DNA from: Methanobacteriota archaeon
GTDB lineage: Archaea; Methanobacteriota; Methanobacteria; Methanobacteriales; Methanobacteriaceae
DNA length: 21,862 nucleotides
Direction of reading: 5' to 3'
NCBI GenBank assembly: GCA_023430285.1
Contig: JAEZAV010000158.1
Location: 1-21,862, forward strand
Below are positions 7,484-14,327 of this stretch, one piece after another. The position numbers and the translations under genes were made by a program. Numbering within the stretch: position 1 is the stretch's first letter; each line of letters starts with the position of its first letter. The notes below the pieces were generated by a model. It had not been told where the DNA came from, did no database searches, and saw only the letters and a program-made list of their open reading frames with translations.

Positions 7484-7894
7484 ATAATTTGTTTTCAACC
7501 TAAAAAACCAATATTTTTTTTTTAAACTTCCAATTTTTATATATATATGGTCTGTTCTTCCTGTTCCATATGGTGACTTTTATGTTATTGAAATTAACAC
7601 CCTTAAAATGGCATCATTGAAGTAGAGCTCAAAGTTGCTTCTATGTAAAAACATGGTTATTCATAATTTTAGGGTTTTTAACATGATCTTAGGTAGATTT
7701 TTATCAACTGGTGGGTGTAGTTGAGGTTAACATTTTCTAAACACATTTTTTTTTCATGTTTAGATCATTTGTAAAAAAAAATATTAGTTTATCTAATAAA
7801 GGATAAGATAAAAACTAGTAAGTAGTTAGTGTGAAAATTAATATTCGAAATGAATATAAATTTGATGAATTCATAATTAGGATGGTTATTTTTA
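7484..7894. other. Intergenic region with a second promoter-like unit
   Basis: After the T10 terminator there is a strong TATA-like TTATATATATATGG (7537-7550). It is followed by GGTGA (7572-7576) and, 5 nt later, a 12-codon frame from ATG 7582 to TGA 7620. This could be a micro-ORF or a short non-coding transcript. The remainder is AT-rich; a TATA-like ATATAAATTT (about 7853-7862) probably serves the methyltransferase. Nothing else is recognised. Confidence 0.45.
7514..7523 (+). terminator. T10 terminator after the Cys-rich peptide gene
   Basis: Ten consecutive T residues 31 nt after the TAA at 7481-7483, in line with archaeal intrinsic termination. Confidence 0.6.
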
Positions 7895-8761
7895 ATGACA
7901 AAAGAAGCAGCTAAAACAGCAATGGGACCCACATTTATGATTGCTGTTGAACAATCATTCCCTGAAGAACAAAGAATAATAACAGATGAACTGGCCTATC
8001 CAATTTTACCCTTGAGTTACAGGTTAATGGTAAAGCTGTTTAGCATAAAATTCGTGAGGCATTGGCTTATAGGCACTACTGAAACCAGCACACCTGGATT
8101 GTGGGGCGGGATCATGCTCAGAAAACTTTACATCCAACACAAAATTAACACTTCCCAGTCTGAAATAGGACAGGTGGTTAATTTAGGAGCTGGATACGAT
8201 ACAATGGCCTACAATCTCCCATCATTATCTAACATGCCAGTATGGGAGCTCGACCAAAAAAACGTTGTTGAAACCAAAACCCAAAGACTAGAAACCAGTT
8301 TGGGTAAAGTACCAGAAAACGTGAAACTCATTGCAATGGACTTTGATCATGAAGACATTGGTCAAACACTTAAAAAACAAGGATTTCAGGACGAAACACC
8401 AACTTTATTCATATTAGAAGCAGTGACCCAGTACTTGGATGAAGAAAGTGTTGAGAAAATGTTCACATTTTTATCCCAAGCTCAAACAGGCAGTAAACTG
8501 ATCTTCACCTATATTTTGAGGGAATTTATAGAGGGTGTTGAAATGTACGAAATGAAAAATCTCTACAAAAAATATGTTTTCCCCAAGATATGGAAATTTG
8601 GACTCTTCACCCAGGACACCAAGGAATTTCTAGAAGGTTACGGCTGGAAATTGATAGAAGATTTTGAAGCCGACGATATCAACGACGAATATATCAAACC
8701 CAACAACAGGAACCTTAAAACTACAAATCTTGAGAGAATAGTCTACGCAGAAAAGATCTGA
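7895..8761 (+). CDS. SAM-dependent methyltransferase, leucine carboxyl methyltransferase (LCM/TIGR00027) type
   Basis: The 288-residue product carries the SAM-binding motif I VVNLGAGYDTMAYNLP (94-109), the acidic motif II ELD (118-120), MDFDHED (148-154) and the post-motif FILEAVTQYLDEESV (172-186), all in the order typical of the LCM/PPM1-like O-methyltransferases grouped as TIGR00027. The usual length of that group is about 260-300 residues, so the gene is complete. Members methylate carboxyl or hydroxyl groups; the substrate here cannot be told. An N-terminal helical lid (residues 1-70), with the conserved ETSTPGLWGG just before the fold, is kept. The ribosome binding site is weak (GGATGG, 11 nt upstream). 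The stop codon lies 2 nt before the 12-bp tandem array, and the gene converges on the Fic gene. Confidence 0.85.
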   Translation: MTKEAAKTAMGPTFMIAVEQSFPEEQRIITDELAYPILPLSYRLMVKLFSIKFVRHWLIGTTETSTPGLWGGIMLRKLYIQHKINTSQSEIGQVVNLGAGYDTMAYNLPSLSNMPVWELDQKNVVETKTQRLETSLGKVPENVKLIAMDFDHEDIGQTLKKQGFQDETPTLFILEAVTQYLDEESVEKMFTFLSQAQTGSKLIFTYILREFIEGVEMYEMKNLYKKYVFPKIWKFGLFTQDTKEFLEGYGWKLIEDFEADDINDEYIKPNNRNLKTTNLERIVYAEKI

Positions 8762-8763
8762 CT

Positions 8764-8859
8764 GACTACTTTTTTGACTACTTTTTTGACTACTTTTTTG
8801 ACTACTTTTTTGACTACTTTTTTGACTACTTTTTTGACTACTTTTTTGACTACTTTTTC
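8764..8859. repeat. Eight-copy 12-bp tandem array GACTACTTTTTT
   Basis: GACTACTTTTTT repeats at 8764, 8776, 8788, 8800, 8812, 8824, 8836 and 8848 with no mismatches until the last copy, which ends T5-C. The array fills the whole gap between the convergent methyltransferase and Fic genes and runs into the Fic stop codon (TAG, 8850-8852). Read on the minus strand, each unit gives Lys-Lys-stop-Ser, a copy of the Fic C-terminus, so it probably expanded from that end. On the plus strand it presents eight T6 tracts in phase, an effective terminator for the methyltransferase. Confidence 0.92.
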
Positions 8860-9872
8860 AAAACGTAGTAGGTGGAACGGCTGCCGCCCTGTTGTTCGAT
8901 GATATTTTCATCCATAAGATATCTTAAATCTTTATAAGCTCCCTGTCGAGAGATGTTTAAAAGATTTTGAACTTTAGAATTGGTAATACTGCCATTTAGA
9001 TGTATGAACTCCAATATTTTCCTATTCTTTTCCGACAGTTTAACTTGATTTTCTTTGGATTTTTCTGGTGAAATAAGAAGCAATTGGTCCTTAATTTTTA
9101 ATAGGGAATGTTTAAATCCTTCTATGAAGTAGTTTAGCCATTGTGTTAAATCTTGAGTTTTTTTATCCACCGAGTTTAGAGCCGAGTAGTAATCTGGTCT
9201 GTTTTTGTCGTAGTACTCATCCAGGGTGAACATCCTGTCCATATCAAATTTTCGTGTATGGAGGTAAAGTGCGGTTAAAATTCGACCTGTTTTTCCATTA
9301 CCATCAATAAATGGGTGTATTCTCACAAATTCATAGTGCAAAATTCCTGCTGCAATAACTGGGTTTAATTCTTCCGAATTATTGATCCATTCCACCAGAT
9401 GGGCCATGCTTTTTTTGATTGAATTCACTGGAGGTGGTGTAAAAACAGTATCTCCATCCTTGTTAATTATATGAACTGGTACAATTCGATATTGGCCTTC
9501 TAAATAGGTGTAGTCTAGTGTGTAATGTGTAATGCCTTCATGGAGATTTAATACAGTTTTTTCGGTAATTTTTCCATTTTCAAGGTAGTTTTCAAGGTTT
9601 TCTAGCACATTTAAATAGTTTAGAACTTCTTGATCAGATTTTTTCTGTGATGTTTTTTCCATGGTCTTAAAAATGGCCTCAACTTGATCTATACTCAATG
9701 GATTTCCTTCAATGGCTGTTGAATGATGTGCAGCTTTTAAAACAGCATCCCTTTTTAATGATACTTCTGTTTCTAATATTAAAGGCGAATTTACTATGAA
9801 ATCTTTAATGGACTGGATTTCCACTAAATTATTGACCATTTTGTTGGTGTAGTTGAATTTTGGTTTAAACAT
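8850..9872 (-). CDS. Fic family AMP-transferase with C-terminal winged helix
   Basis: The 340-residue product has the full Fic core. HPFIDGNGKTGR (186-197) supplies the catalytic His186, the acidic metal ligand Asp190 and the phosphate-binding GNG and Arg197. A flap with GQYRIVPVHI (126-135) precedes it. The N-terminal STAIEG (51-56) matches the S/T-x-x-x-E-G/N inhibitory helix, making this a class II, self-inhibited Fic. Residues about 282-340 form a winged helix (ILEFIHLNGSITNSKVQNLL, then ISRQGAYKDLRYL). Such Fic proteins usually transfer AMP to a protein Thr/Ser/Tyr, often on themselves; the helix-turn-helix suggests DNA binding. The target is unknown. Gene-flanking copies of a 12-bp motif may be its own sites. 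A TATA box (about 9915-9926) lies upstream; the ribosome binding site (AAAGGGA) is weak. Confidence 0.92.
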   Translation of the reverse strand: MFKPKFNYTNKMVNNLVEIQSIKDFIVNSPLILETEVSLKRDAVLKAAHHSTAIEGNPLSIDQVEAIFKTMEKTSQKKSDQEVLNYLNVLENLENYLENGKITEKTVLNLHEGITHYTLDYTYLEGQYRIVPVHIINKDGDTVFTPPPVNSIKKSMAHLVEWINNSEELNPVIAAGILHYEFVRIHPFIDGNGKTGRILTALYLHTRKFDMDRMFTLDEYYDKNRPDYYSALNSVDKKTQDLTQWLNYFIEGFKHSLLKIKDQLLLISPEKSKENQVKLSEKNRKILEFIHLNGSITNSKVQNLLNISRQGAYKDLRYLMDENIIEQQGGSRSTYYVLKK

Positions 9873-9914
9873 ACTAAGATCCCTTTACTTTCTAATGGTA
9901 CTATGTACACTACA

Positions 9915-9926
9915 AAATATATATTT
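9915..9926 (-). promoter_or_regulatory. TATA box of the Fic gene
   Basis: AAATATATATTT on the minus strand, about 45 bp upstream of the ATG at 9872, which predicts a leader of roughly 20 nt. The array-like element at 9924-9948 abuts it on the BRE side. Confidence 0.5.
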
Positions 9927-9948
9927 GACTATTTTTTGACTACTACTT
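9924..9948. repeat. Copy of the 12-bp array motif at the Fic promoter
   Basis: TTTGACTATTTTTTGACTAC (9924-9943) differs from two consecutive units of the 8764-8859 array by a single missing C, and is followed by another TAC-TT. It touches the TATA box on its upstream side, where transcription factor B binds. Confidence 0.75.
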
Positions 9949-10012
9949 ATTTGGTTGATGAAACAATTTCTCATGAAATTTTACATGAATGATGATCAGT
10001 TAGTTGAGAATA

Positions 10013-10019
10013 AAAAAAT
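10013..10019 (-). terminator. Oligo-T terminator after the 10058 gene
   Basis: T7 on the minus strand, about 40 nt beyond the TAG of the peptidase gene, with further short T tracts (10028-10032). Confidence 0.4.
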
Positions 10020-10057
10020 TAGAATGGAAAAAGAATAAATAAGAAAATTTTTGTATC

Positions 10058-10615
10058 CTACATTTTTAGATCGTAGGTTTCGGATGTTGCACCCTTATTT
10101 TGCCAGCTTGGAGCACCAAGTTTACTACTGCATGAGGAAGTATCACATGTTAGTTGGGTTCCATTTTCAAGAATTACAACTGGCCAAACATGTCCATAAG
10201 TATTTCCGCCCATAAACTGCACAGCTTCTGAGTGTTCAAACTTTGTAGCATTATGTGGTATTCCTGCAGCTCTACAAAGAGCAATAAATAATCTTGCCTG
10301 ATCACAACAATTACCTTTGCGTAAAACTGCGGTTTGAACTGCGTAATGTTTGGAATTGTAGTACATGGGTTTTTCATATCGCACATGACAATCCATCCAC
10401 TCAAAAATGTTCTTAACAATATTGTAACGAGTATCAGTTTTATTTCTAGTCACATTATGGGTTATGTTGGTTGCAAGTTCCTTGATGTATGGATGTTCAC
10501 ATTCGAAGTAACCATCAATCTTATCTCCATCATTCAAGTTATTATCTGCAGCATAAGCTAGATTAGAAGTACCTGCCATTGATATGAATATTCCAAAAGT
10601 AAACAAAAACAGCAT
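10058..10615 (-). CDS. Secreted transglutaminase-fold peptidase resembling pseudomurein endoisopeptidase
   Basis: The 185-residue product has a signal sequence (LFLFTFGIFISMAGTSNLAYA, then ADN) and one transglutaminase-like domain. The core GNCCDQARLFIALCRAAGIP (101-120) supplies the catalytic Cys103, YGHVWPVV (140-147) the His142 and CDTSS (157-161) the Asp158. With the MYYNSKHYAVQT segment before the Cys, this is the layout of the PeiW/PeiP (MEROPS C71) domain, which cuts the peptide cross-bridge of pseudomurein. Unlike those phage enzymes it has no pseudomurein-binding repeats. It acts outside the membrane; a wall-remodelling role is inferred. ATG 10615 is the first AUG, but a GAGGAGG site at 10663-10669 precedes an in-frame ATA at 10654 by 8 nt, and the 13 extra residues (basic, IIEKYRANYLKRI) would complete the signal peptide. 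The true start may be 10654. Confidence 0.82.
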   Translation of the reverse strand: MLFLFTFGIFISMAGTSNLAYAADNNLNDGDKIDGYFECEHPYIKELATNITHNVTRNKTDTRYNIVKNIFEWMDCHVRYEKPMYYNSKHYAVQTAVLRKGNCCDQARLFIALCRAAGIPHNATKFEHSEAVQFMGGNTYGHVWPVVILENGTQLTCDTSSCSSKLGAPSWQNKGATSETYDLKM

Positions 10616-10662
10616 TATCCTTTTTAGGTAATTAGCCCTGTATTTTTCTATTATCTTTAAAA

Positions 10663-10669
10663 CCTCCTC
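10663..10669 (-). promoter_or_regulatory. Strong ribosome binding site facing ATA at 10654
   Basis: GAGGAGG on the minus strand lies 8 nt before an in-frame ATA codon (10654) and about 47 nt before the first ATG (10615). A TATA-like element at 10728-10737 places the transcript start near 10705. The spacing favours initiation at ATA 10654 or ATA 10651. Confidence 0.6.
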
Positions 10670-10699
10670 TATGAACCCACATTGGATAAATAAATTAAC

Positions 10700-10760
10700 A
10701 TGCTAAAATTAAGATGTAAAACTTTAGATATATAAATATTTCTACGCGGTATGCTAAAAT
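10700..10760. repeat. 10-bp direct repeat flanking the 10058 gene promoter
   Basis: ATGCTAAAAT occurs at 10700-10709 and 10751-10760, 51 bp apart, on either side of the TATA-like sequence at 10728-10737. It might be a pair of regulator sites; chance is possible in such AT-rich DNA. Confidence 0.35.
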
Positions 10761-10816
10761 ACAATTTTTTTTAAGGTTCAATATGATTTAAAATATCAAA
10801 AAAAGAGGCATGACGT

Positions 10817-10834
10817 GTTCAGTTATATCTGAAC
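10817..10834. repeat. Inverted repeat downstream of the 10896 gene
   Basis: GTTCAG and CTGAAC form a perfect 6-bp dyad around TTATAT. It lies 60-80 nt beyond the stop of the leftward M14-like gene, with an A7 run (T7 on the minus strand) at about 10798-10804 behind it. That order fits a hairpin-plus-T terminator for the leftward transcript. Confidence 0.4.
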
Positions 10835-10895
10835 TTTTAAAATAAAATATACTACACTCATTAATCTCTAAAAGTTTTATAATAATTTCCCATAA

Positions 10896-11720
10896 CTATA
10901 TGATTTTACAATATTCTAAAAATCTAATCATTTGATCGAAGGATCTGTTGACTGTTTCTTCTGTTGCCACTCCGTGGGGAGATAAAACCTCACAGGTTAC
11001 TGCTGGTATTCCCTGGAGGTTTGAAGCGTCTTCAACAGCCCCTTCATATTCAACACCTGCCAAATCATAGGTTATGAGGGATGAATTGGAATTGGATGAA
11101 ATATAATCTGCCATTTTATAACTTTCGTACTCTGGGGATTTAGAACAGAGTACACTGTAATTTCCAGGATAGCCTCCGGGTTGAGTTGAATGGAAATCTC
11201 CAAGTTTTTCAACTCCAAACTCTTTACAAGATCTTATTATGGCATTTGAAGGTGTAGCTTCCCTATTTGCGATGCTGTTTAAATTCTGATGATTCCAGTA
11301 ACGCATGGTTTGAGATGTTCCATTTGGAGATACAAATGGCACCACATAGACTGTTCCATTCAGTTTCCTTCCGTTTAGATAGTTGATCAATTCCATTGCA
11401 GCAAGTTGTGCGGGTATTTCATTTCCATGTAATCCTGCTGTTATCATTACTTTGGGGTTGCTGCCGTTGCCAAGGATGATCATGGGGGTTCCAAATTTTG
11501 CCAAACTCAAAACAGCATTTGAAATGTTTGTCTTAGCAATGTGATTCTTTATGTACTGGTTGCATGCAACTTCACCTCCAGTCATGGTTTGGGGATTGAA
11601 GTAGTCAGTTCCTACATAGATCAACATTATTTTTCCATTACTTTCATTAGGTTGTGCAAAACCAACTGGAATAAAACAAGATAAGATTAATAACAGTGCT
11701 ATAACTTCGTATTTCATCAT
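10896..11720 (-). CDS. Secreted M14-type (AstE/AspA-like) zinc peptidase
   Basis: The 274-residue product starts with a signal peptide (KYEVIALLLILSCFIPVGFA, then QP). Its catalytic fold has the zinc motif TAGLHGNEIPAQ (95-105; His98 and Glu101), the third ligand in DFHST (His177) and a likely catalytic Glu244 in VTCEV. Arg140 and the asparagines near 133-148 lie where the M14 substrate clamp sits. This is the succinylglutamate desuccinylase/aspartoacylase branch of the zinc carboxypeptidases. Being exported, it would act on extracellular or wall peptides; trimming of the pseudomurein peptide is a fair guess given its neighbours. No wall-binding repeats are present. AAAGGAGAT a few nt upstream supports the start (ATG-ATG at 11720/11717). 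It lies between two other secreted peptidase genes on the same strand. Confidence 0.82.
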   Translation of the reverse strand: MMKYEVIALLLILSCFIPVGFAQPNESNGKIMLIYVGTDYFNPQTMTGGEVACNQYIKNHIAKTNISNAVLSLAKFGTPMIILGNGSNPKVMITAGLHGNEIPAQLAAMELINYLNGRKLNGTVYVVPFVSPNGTSQTMRYWNHQNLNSIANREATPSNAIIRSCKEFGVEKLGDFHSTQPGGYPGNYSVLCSKSPEYESYKMADYISSNSNSSLITYDLAGVEYEGAVEDASNLQGIPAVTCEVLSPHGVATEETVNRSFDQMIRFLEYCKII

Positions 11721-11847
11721 GATATCTCCTTTAATTCATTAGTATGGTTAAACATGTGCCTAAAATTGTTTTTTTGAATTTGTTTTATTTAGTTCAAATA
11801 ATAATTAATCGAGTAAAATATCTACTATTATTAACATTATAAAAACT

Positions 11848-11857
11848 TATATATAAT
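11848..11857 (+). promoter_or_regulatory. TATA box for the 11909 zinc-ribbon gene
   Basis: TTATATATAA, a near-consensus archaeal TATA element. Transcription would begin around 11876-11882, leaving a leader of about 30 nt before the ATG at 11909. Confidence 0.5.
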
Positions 11858-11908
11858 TAAACTTTTAAAGTTAAATTGCACTAAAATTTTTGTTTGTATC
11901 AAAGTTAG

Positions 11909-12067
11909 ATGGAAATGAAAACTATGACAGAAACTAAGATAGAATTCAAATGTCTAAAATGTGGAACTCACTACGATCCAAACATCAACCTTGAATGTCC
12001 AGTGTGTGGAAAACAACAGAAATTATCAACCCATCACAATCCAAAACATATCATAAAAACACACTAA
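11909..12067 (+). CDS. Small zinc-ribbon protein
   Basis: A 52-residue frame carries two CxxC knuckles, FKCLKCGTHY (Cys15 and Cys18) and LECPVCGKQQ (Cys30 and Cys33), spaced 11 residues apart as in a zinc ribbon. A His-rich tail follows (HHNPKHIIKTH). There is no signal peptide, so it is cytoplasmic. Zinc ribbons of this size are usually nucleic-acid or protein-binding modules; no specific role can be given. Starts at 11909, 11915 and 11924 are all in frame and none has a strong ribosome binding site; the first is used because it falls about 30 nt after the predicted transcription start. It is the only rightward gene inside the leftward peptidase/adhesin block, and it is divergent from the M14-like gene. 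Confidence 0.68.
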   Translation: MEMKTMTETKIEFKCLKCGTHYDPNINLECPVCGKQQKLSTHHNPKHIIKTH

Positions 12068-12126
12068 CTCAAAAAAAAACTCCTATCAAACTATAATAAT
12101 TAAAATTCAATTTTATCAATTTATTC

Positions 12127-12133
12127 TTTTTTT
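12127..12133 (+). terminator. Oligo-T terminator after the zinc-ribbon gene
   Basis: T7, 60 nt beyond the TAA at 12065-12067. Confidence 0.4.
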
Positions 12134-12187
12134 ATACTAACTTTAAGAAAATAAAGGAAGAGGTATCCATAATATTAACAAATGATT

Positions 12188-12194
12188 AAAAAAA
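12188..12194 (-). terminator. Oligo-T terminator after the 12239 gene
   Basis: T7 on the minus strand, 45 nt beyond the stop of the pseudomurein-binding peptidase gene. Confidence 0.4.
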
Positions 12195-12238
12195 TGAGAA
12201 ATATTGAATACTAATTCTTCTTAGTACAGGTTTCATAG

Positions 12239-13957
12239 TTAATTTTTTCCTGTTTTAAATTTAATAGTAGTTGTTTTAGCTAAGTTATTGCCTGCATTAT
12301 CCTTTAAAGCTCCAGTTGGGATATAAATCTGGTAAGTATTGTATGCAAATCTTTTACTCGCCATCTTAATAGTCAGTGTGTTATTTTTTATTGATTTGGT
12401 GATTACAACTTTTTTTCCAGTATTCAAATTTTTAATATAAATATTCGACCATTTAGTGCTTTTTTGAATGTTTTCACTGAATTTAATAGATATTGGTGCT
12501 GTTCTTGAAAATCCTTTTGAACTACAAGTGTTAGATGAAACCAGCTTTGGAGCAATCTTATCTATGGTGTACTTTTCTGTATAAACTGGGGATTTATTAC
12601 CATTTAATATTGCAATAAACTTCAGTGTGGTTGTGGTTTTAATGGTAAATGGACCAGTATATCTTTTGCTTTGATTTGTTGGTGTGGTGTTGTTTAAAGT
12701 GTAATAAATTGTTCCATTTGCATTCATTTTAAGAACAATATTCCTATCAGTGTTGTAAAGCCCAGTTTTACTGTTGACAGTTGCTGTAAGGTTTATACTC
12801 TTAACAGGATCTACAGTTTTGTTGTTGTAAACCAGGGTGTCTACTGCACTTATAAATGCATTTGCATCTGAATCTTTTTTAGTTAAATTATCGAACATGT
12901 AGGTTTCATAAATTATGGTGGGTATTCCATATTTTGCAATGGGCATTGTAACATATTCTGGACTTGTAGGATTTGGTGGAGAGTATATGACTAAAAATGG
13001 CATTTGGCTGATTATTTGATTTGCATAGGTGGTTGTAATACTCGTATTTGAAATGGGATACAAAAATCGTTCATAATCGTAACCACTATCTGGGCCATGA
13101 TTTTCGTGAATATCCAACGTCAGAAATGGGTTTTCTTTAGGAACATCAGGCACAATAAACTGCTGACCCAACAATTGCCCGTTCATTCTTCCCTTGCTAT
13201 AATCATCTGCATCCTGAGTAACGTGTATCTTGTAAATAACATATCTTTTAGTGAGATTCAATGACTGGTTTAATAATGCATTGGCAATGGCTGTGTGTAT
13301 ACCATTTTCTTGAGGATGTAATCCAACAATAAGGACTATGGTTTGATTCGAGCTTTGATTACCATACACTTCTTTTTCAACATAACCATAACTTGTGTAG
13401 CCTAAAAGATTTGTACAATTTATTTTATTTGAAACACAGTACCAAGAAGTCAAATTAACATTTTCCGGCAGAACATTGGTTGTTTTATATGAATTTAAAA
13501 TATGTGAGTACATATAAACCAATGATTCAAAGCCTATGGTATTTCCAGTGCTTGTTTGAGTAGCATAATTAGGTGCACGTCCATTAGAATCCATAAAATC
13601 CTTCACTCGCTTTGCAATATCCAGATATTCAGTTGAATTTAAGTTACTGTTTGTGATATTTTCTGAAGAATTGGTTGCATTACCATAAATTCCAAGATTA
13701 ATCAGATCGCTCGATGTCAGGTTTATATTTAATAACACAGTTGTTAATAGCTCTAAAAATTGTGGCATATCCACCACAGATCCAGAAATATTCAAATCAA
13801 CTGGAAGTGTATTATTTGCATCAACATATGATAATAGTGAATCTGTTGCGTTTATCACTTGGTCAGATGTGAAAGACACAGGATCGGCAGCAGATACAGT
13901 GGACATACTTAGAATAAATATTAAAATTAAAATTGGAGTAATAATAAATTTTTGCAT
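12239..13957 (-). CDS. Secreted M14-like peptidase with two pseudomurein-binding repeats
   Basis: The 572-residue product has, in order: a signal peptide (1 to about 24); two pseudomurein-binding repeats (PF09373-like) at about 33-77 (SLLSYVDANNTLPVDLNISG) and 112-155 (RVKDFMDSNGRAPNYATQT); an M14-like zinc peptidase domain at about 180-380; a chitobiase/CHB_HEX_C-like domain at about 388-467 (NGTIYYTLNNTTPTNQ, with YTGPFTI); and a C-terminal SbsA/Big_5-type Ig domain at about 470-572. Zinc ligands are likely His214 and Glu217 in GLHPQENG and His284 in LDIHENHG; Glu351 in IIYETY is a candidate catalytic base. Pseudomurein-binding repeats dock proteins on the wall, so this enzyme probably acts there on peptides. 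A GTG nine bases upstream (13966) is an alternative start; the ATG is preferred because it yields the usual MQKF signal peptide start. A TATA box lies at 14018-14027. Confidence 0.83.
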   Translation of the reverse strand: MQKFIITPILILIFILSMSTVSAADPVSFTSDQVINATDSLLSYVDANNTLPVDLNISGSVVDMPQFLELLTTVLLNINLTSSDLINLGIYGNATNSSENITNSNLNSTEYLDIAKRVKDFMDSNGRAPNYATQTSTGNTIGFESLVYMYSHILNSYKTTNVLPENVNLTSWYCVSNKINCTNLLGYTSYGYVEKEVYGNQSSNQTIVLIVGLHPQENGIHTAIANALLNQSLNLTKRYVIYKIHVTQDADDYSKGRMNGQLLGQQFIVPDVPKENPFLTLDIHENHGPDSGYDYERFLYPISNTSITTTYANQIISQMPFLVIYSPPNPTSPEYVTMPIAKYGIPTIIYETYMFDNLTKKDSDANAFISAVDTLVYNNKTVDPVKSINLTATVNSKTGLYNTDRNIVLKMNANGTIYYTLNNTTPTNQSKRYTGPFTIKTTTTLKFIAILNGNKSPVYTEKYTIDKIAPKLVSSNTCSSKGFSRTAPISIKFSENIQKSTKWSNIYIKNLNTGKKVVITKSIKNNTLTIKMASKRFAYNTYQIYIPTGALKDNAGNNLAKTTTIKFKTGKN

Positions 13958-14017
13958 TTCAGTCACTATTCATTTTTTTTAATTATATTTGCACGTATTA
14001 TTATCATGCCCACGAAC

Positions 14018-14027
14018 ATATATATTC
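14018..14027 (-). promoter_or_regulatory. TATA box of the 12239 peptidase gene
   Basis: GAATATATATG on the minus strand, about 65 bp upstream of the ATG at 13957; the predicted leader is about 35-40 nt. Confidence 0.5.
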
Positions 14028-14294
14028 TTTGAATAATTAGCTAAATTTTAAAAGGTATTTCAATAAACGAATCTAGATTATTGTACTGAATAATATAAGT
14101 CTCTGTAAATGCTGAAATTTATAAGATTAACAATGAAATATCTTGAATTACTAGAAGACTCGCTTTTTTTACTCGTAAATTTGATAGAATAATTCTAACA
14201 TCTAAAAGAAGGACAACCATGTGTGATGAGATTTAGTTGCATCAATTAAATTGAGTTTTTAATAAGAAATTGTATTAAAGGTTGTTTCATAGTT

Positions 14295-14302
14295 AAAAAA
14301 AA
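14295..14302 (-). terminator. Oligo-T terminator after the LPTTG adhesin gene
   Basis: T8 on the minus strand starts 26 nt beyond the TAA at 14328-14330, preceded by a T5 tract. Confidence 0.55.
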
Positions 14303-14327
14303 TAGGAAAAATGGGGGATAACAGTTT

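Larger units (their letters stand above)
13958..14327. other. Intergenic region between the peptidase and the LPTTG adhesin gene
   Basis: Besides the TATA box at 14018-14027 and the terminator of the upstream adhesin gene (14295-14302), this AT-rich stretch shows a T7 run near 14164 and no open frame worth reporting on either strand. The terminator plus a new promoter argues against cotranscription of the two flanking genes. Confidence 0.5.

Noticed and set aside
8764..8859. CRISPR array
   Set aside because: The units are 12 bp and contiguous with no spacers, so this is a simple tandem repeat.
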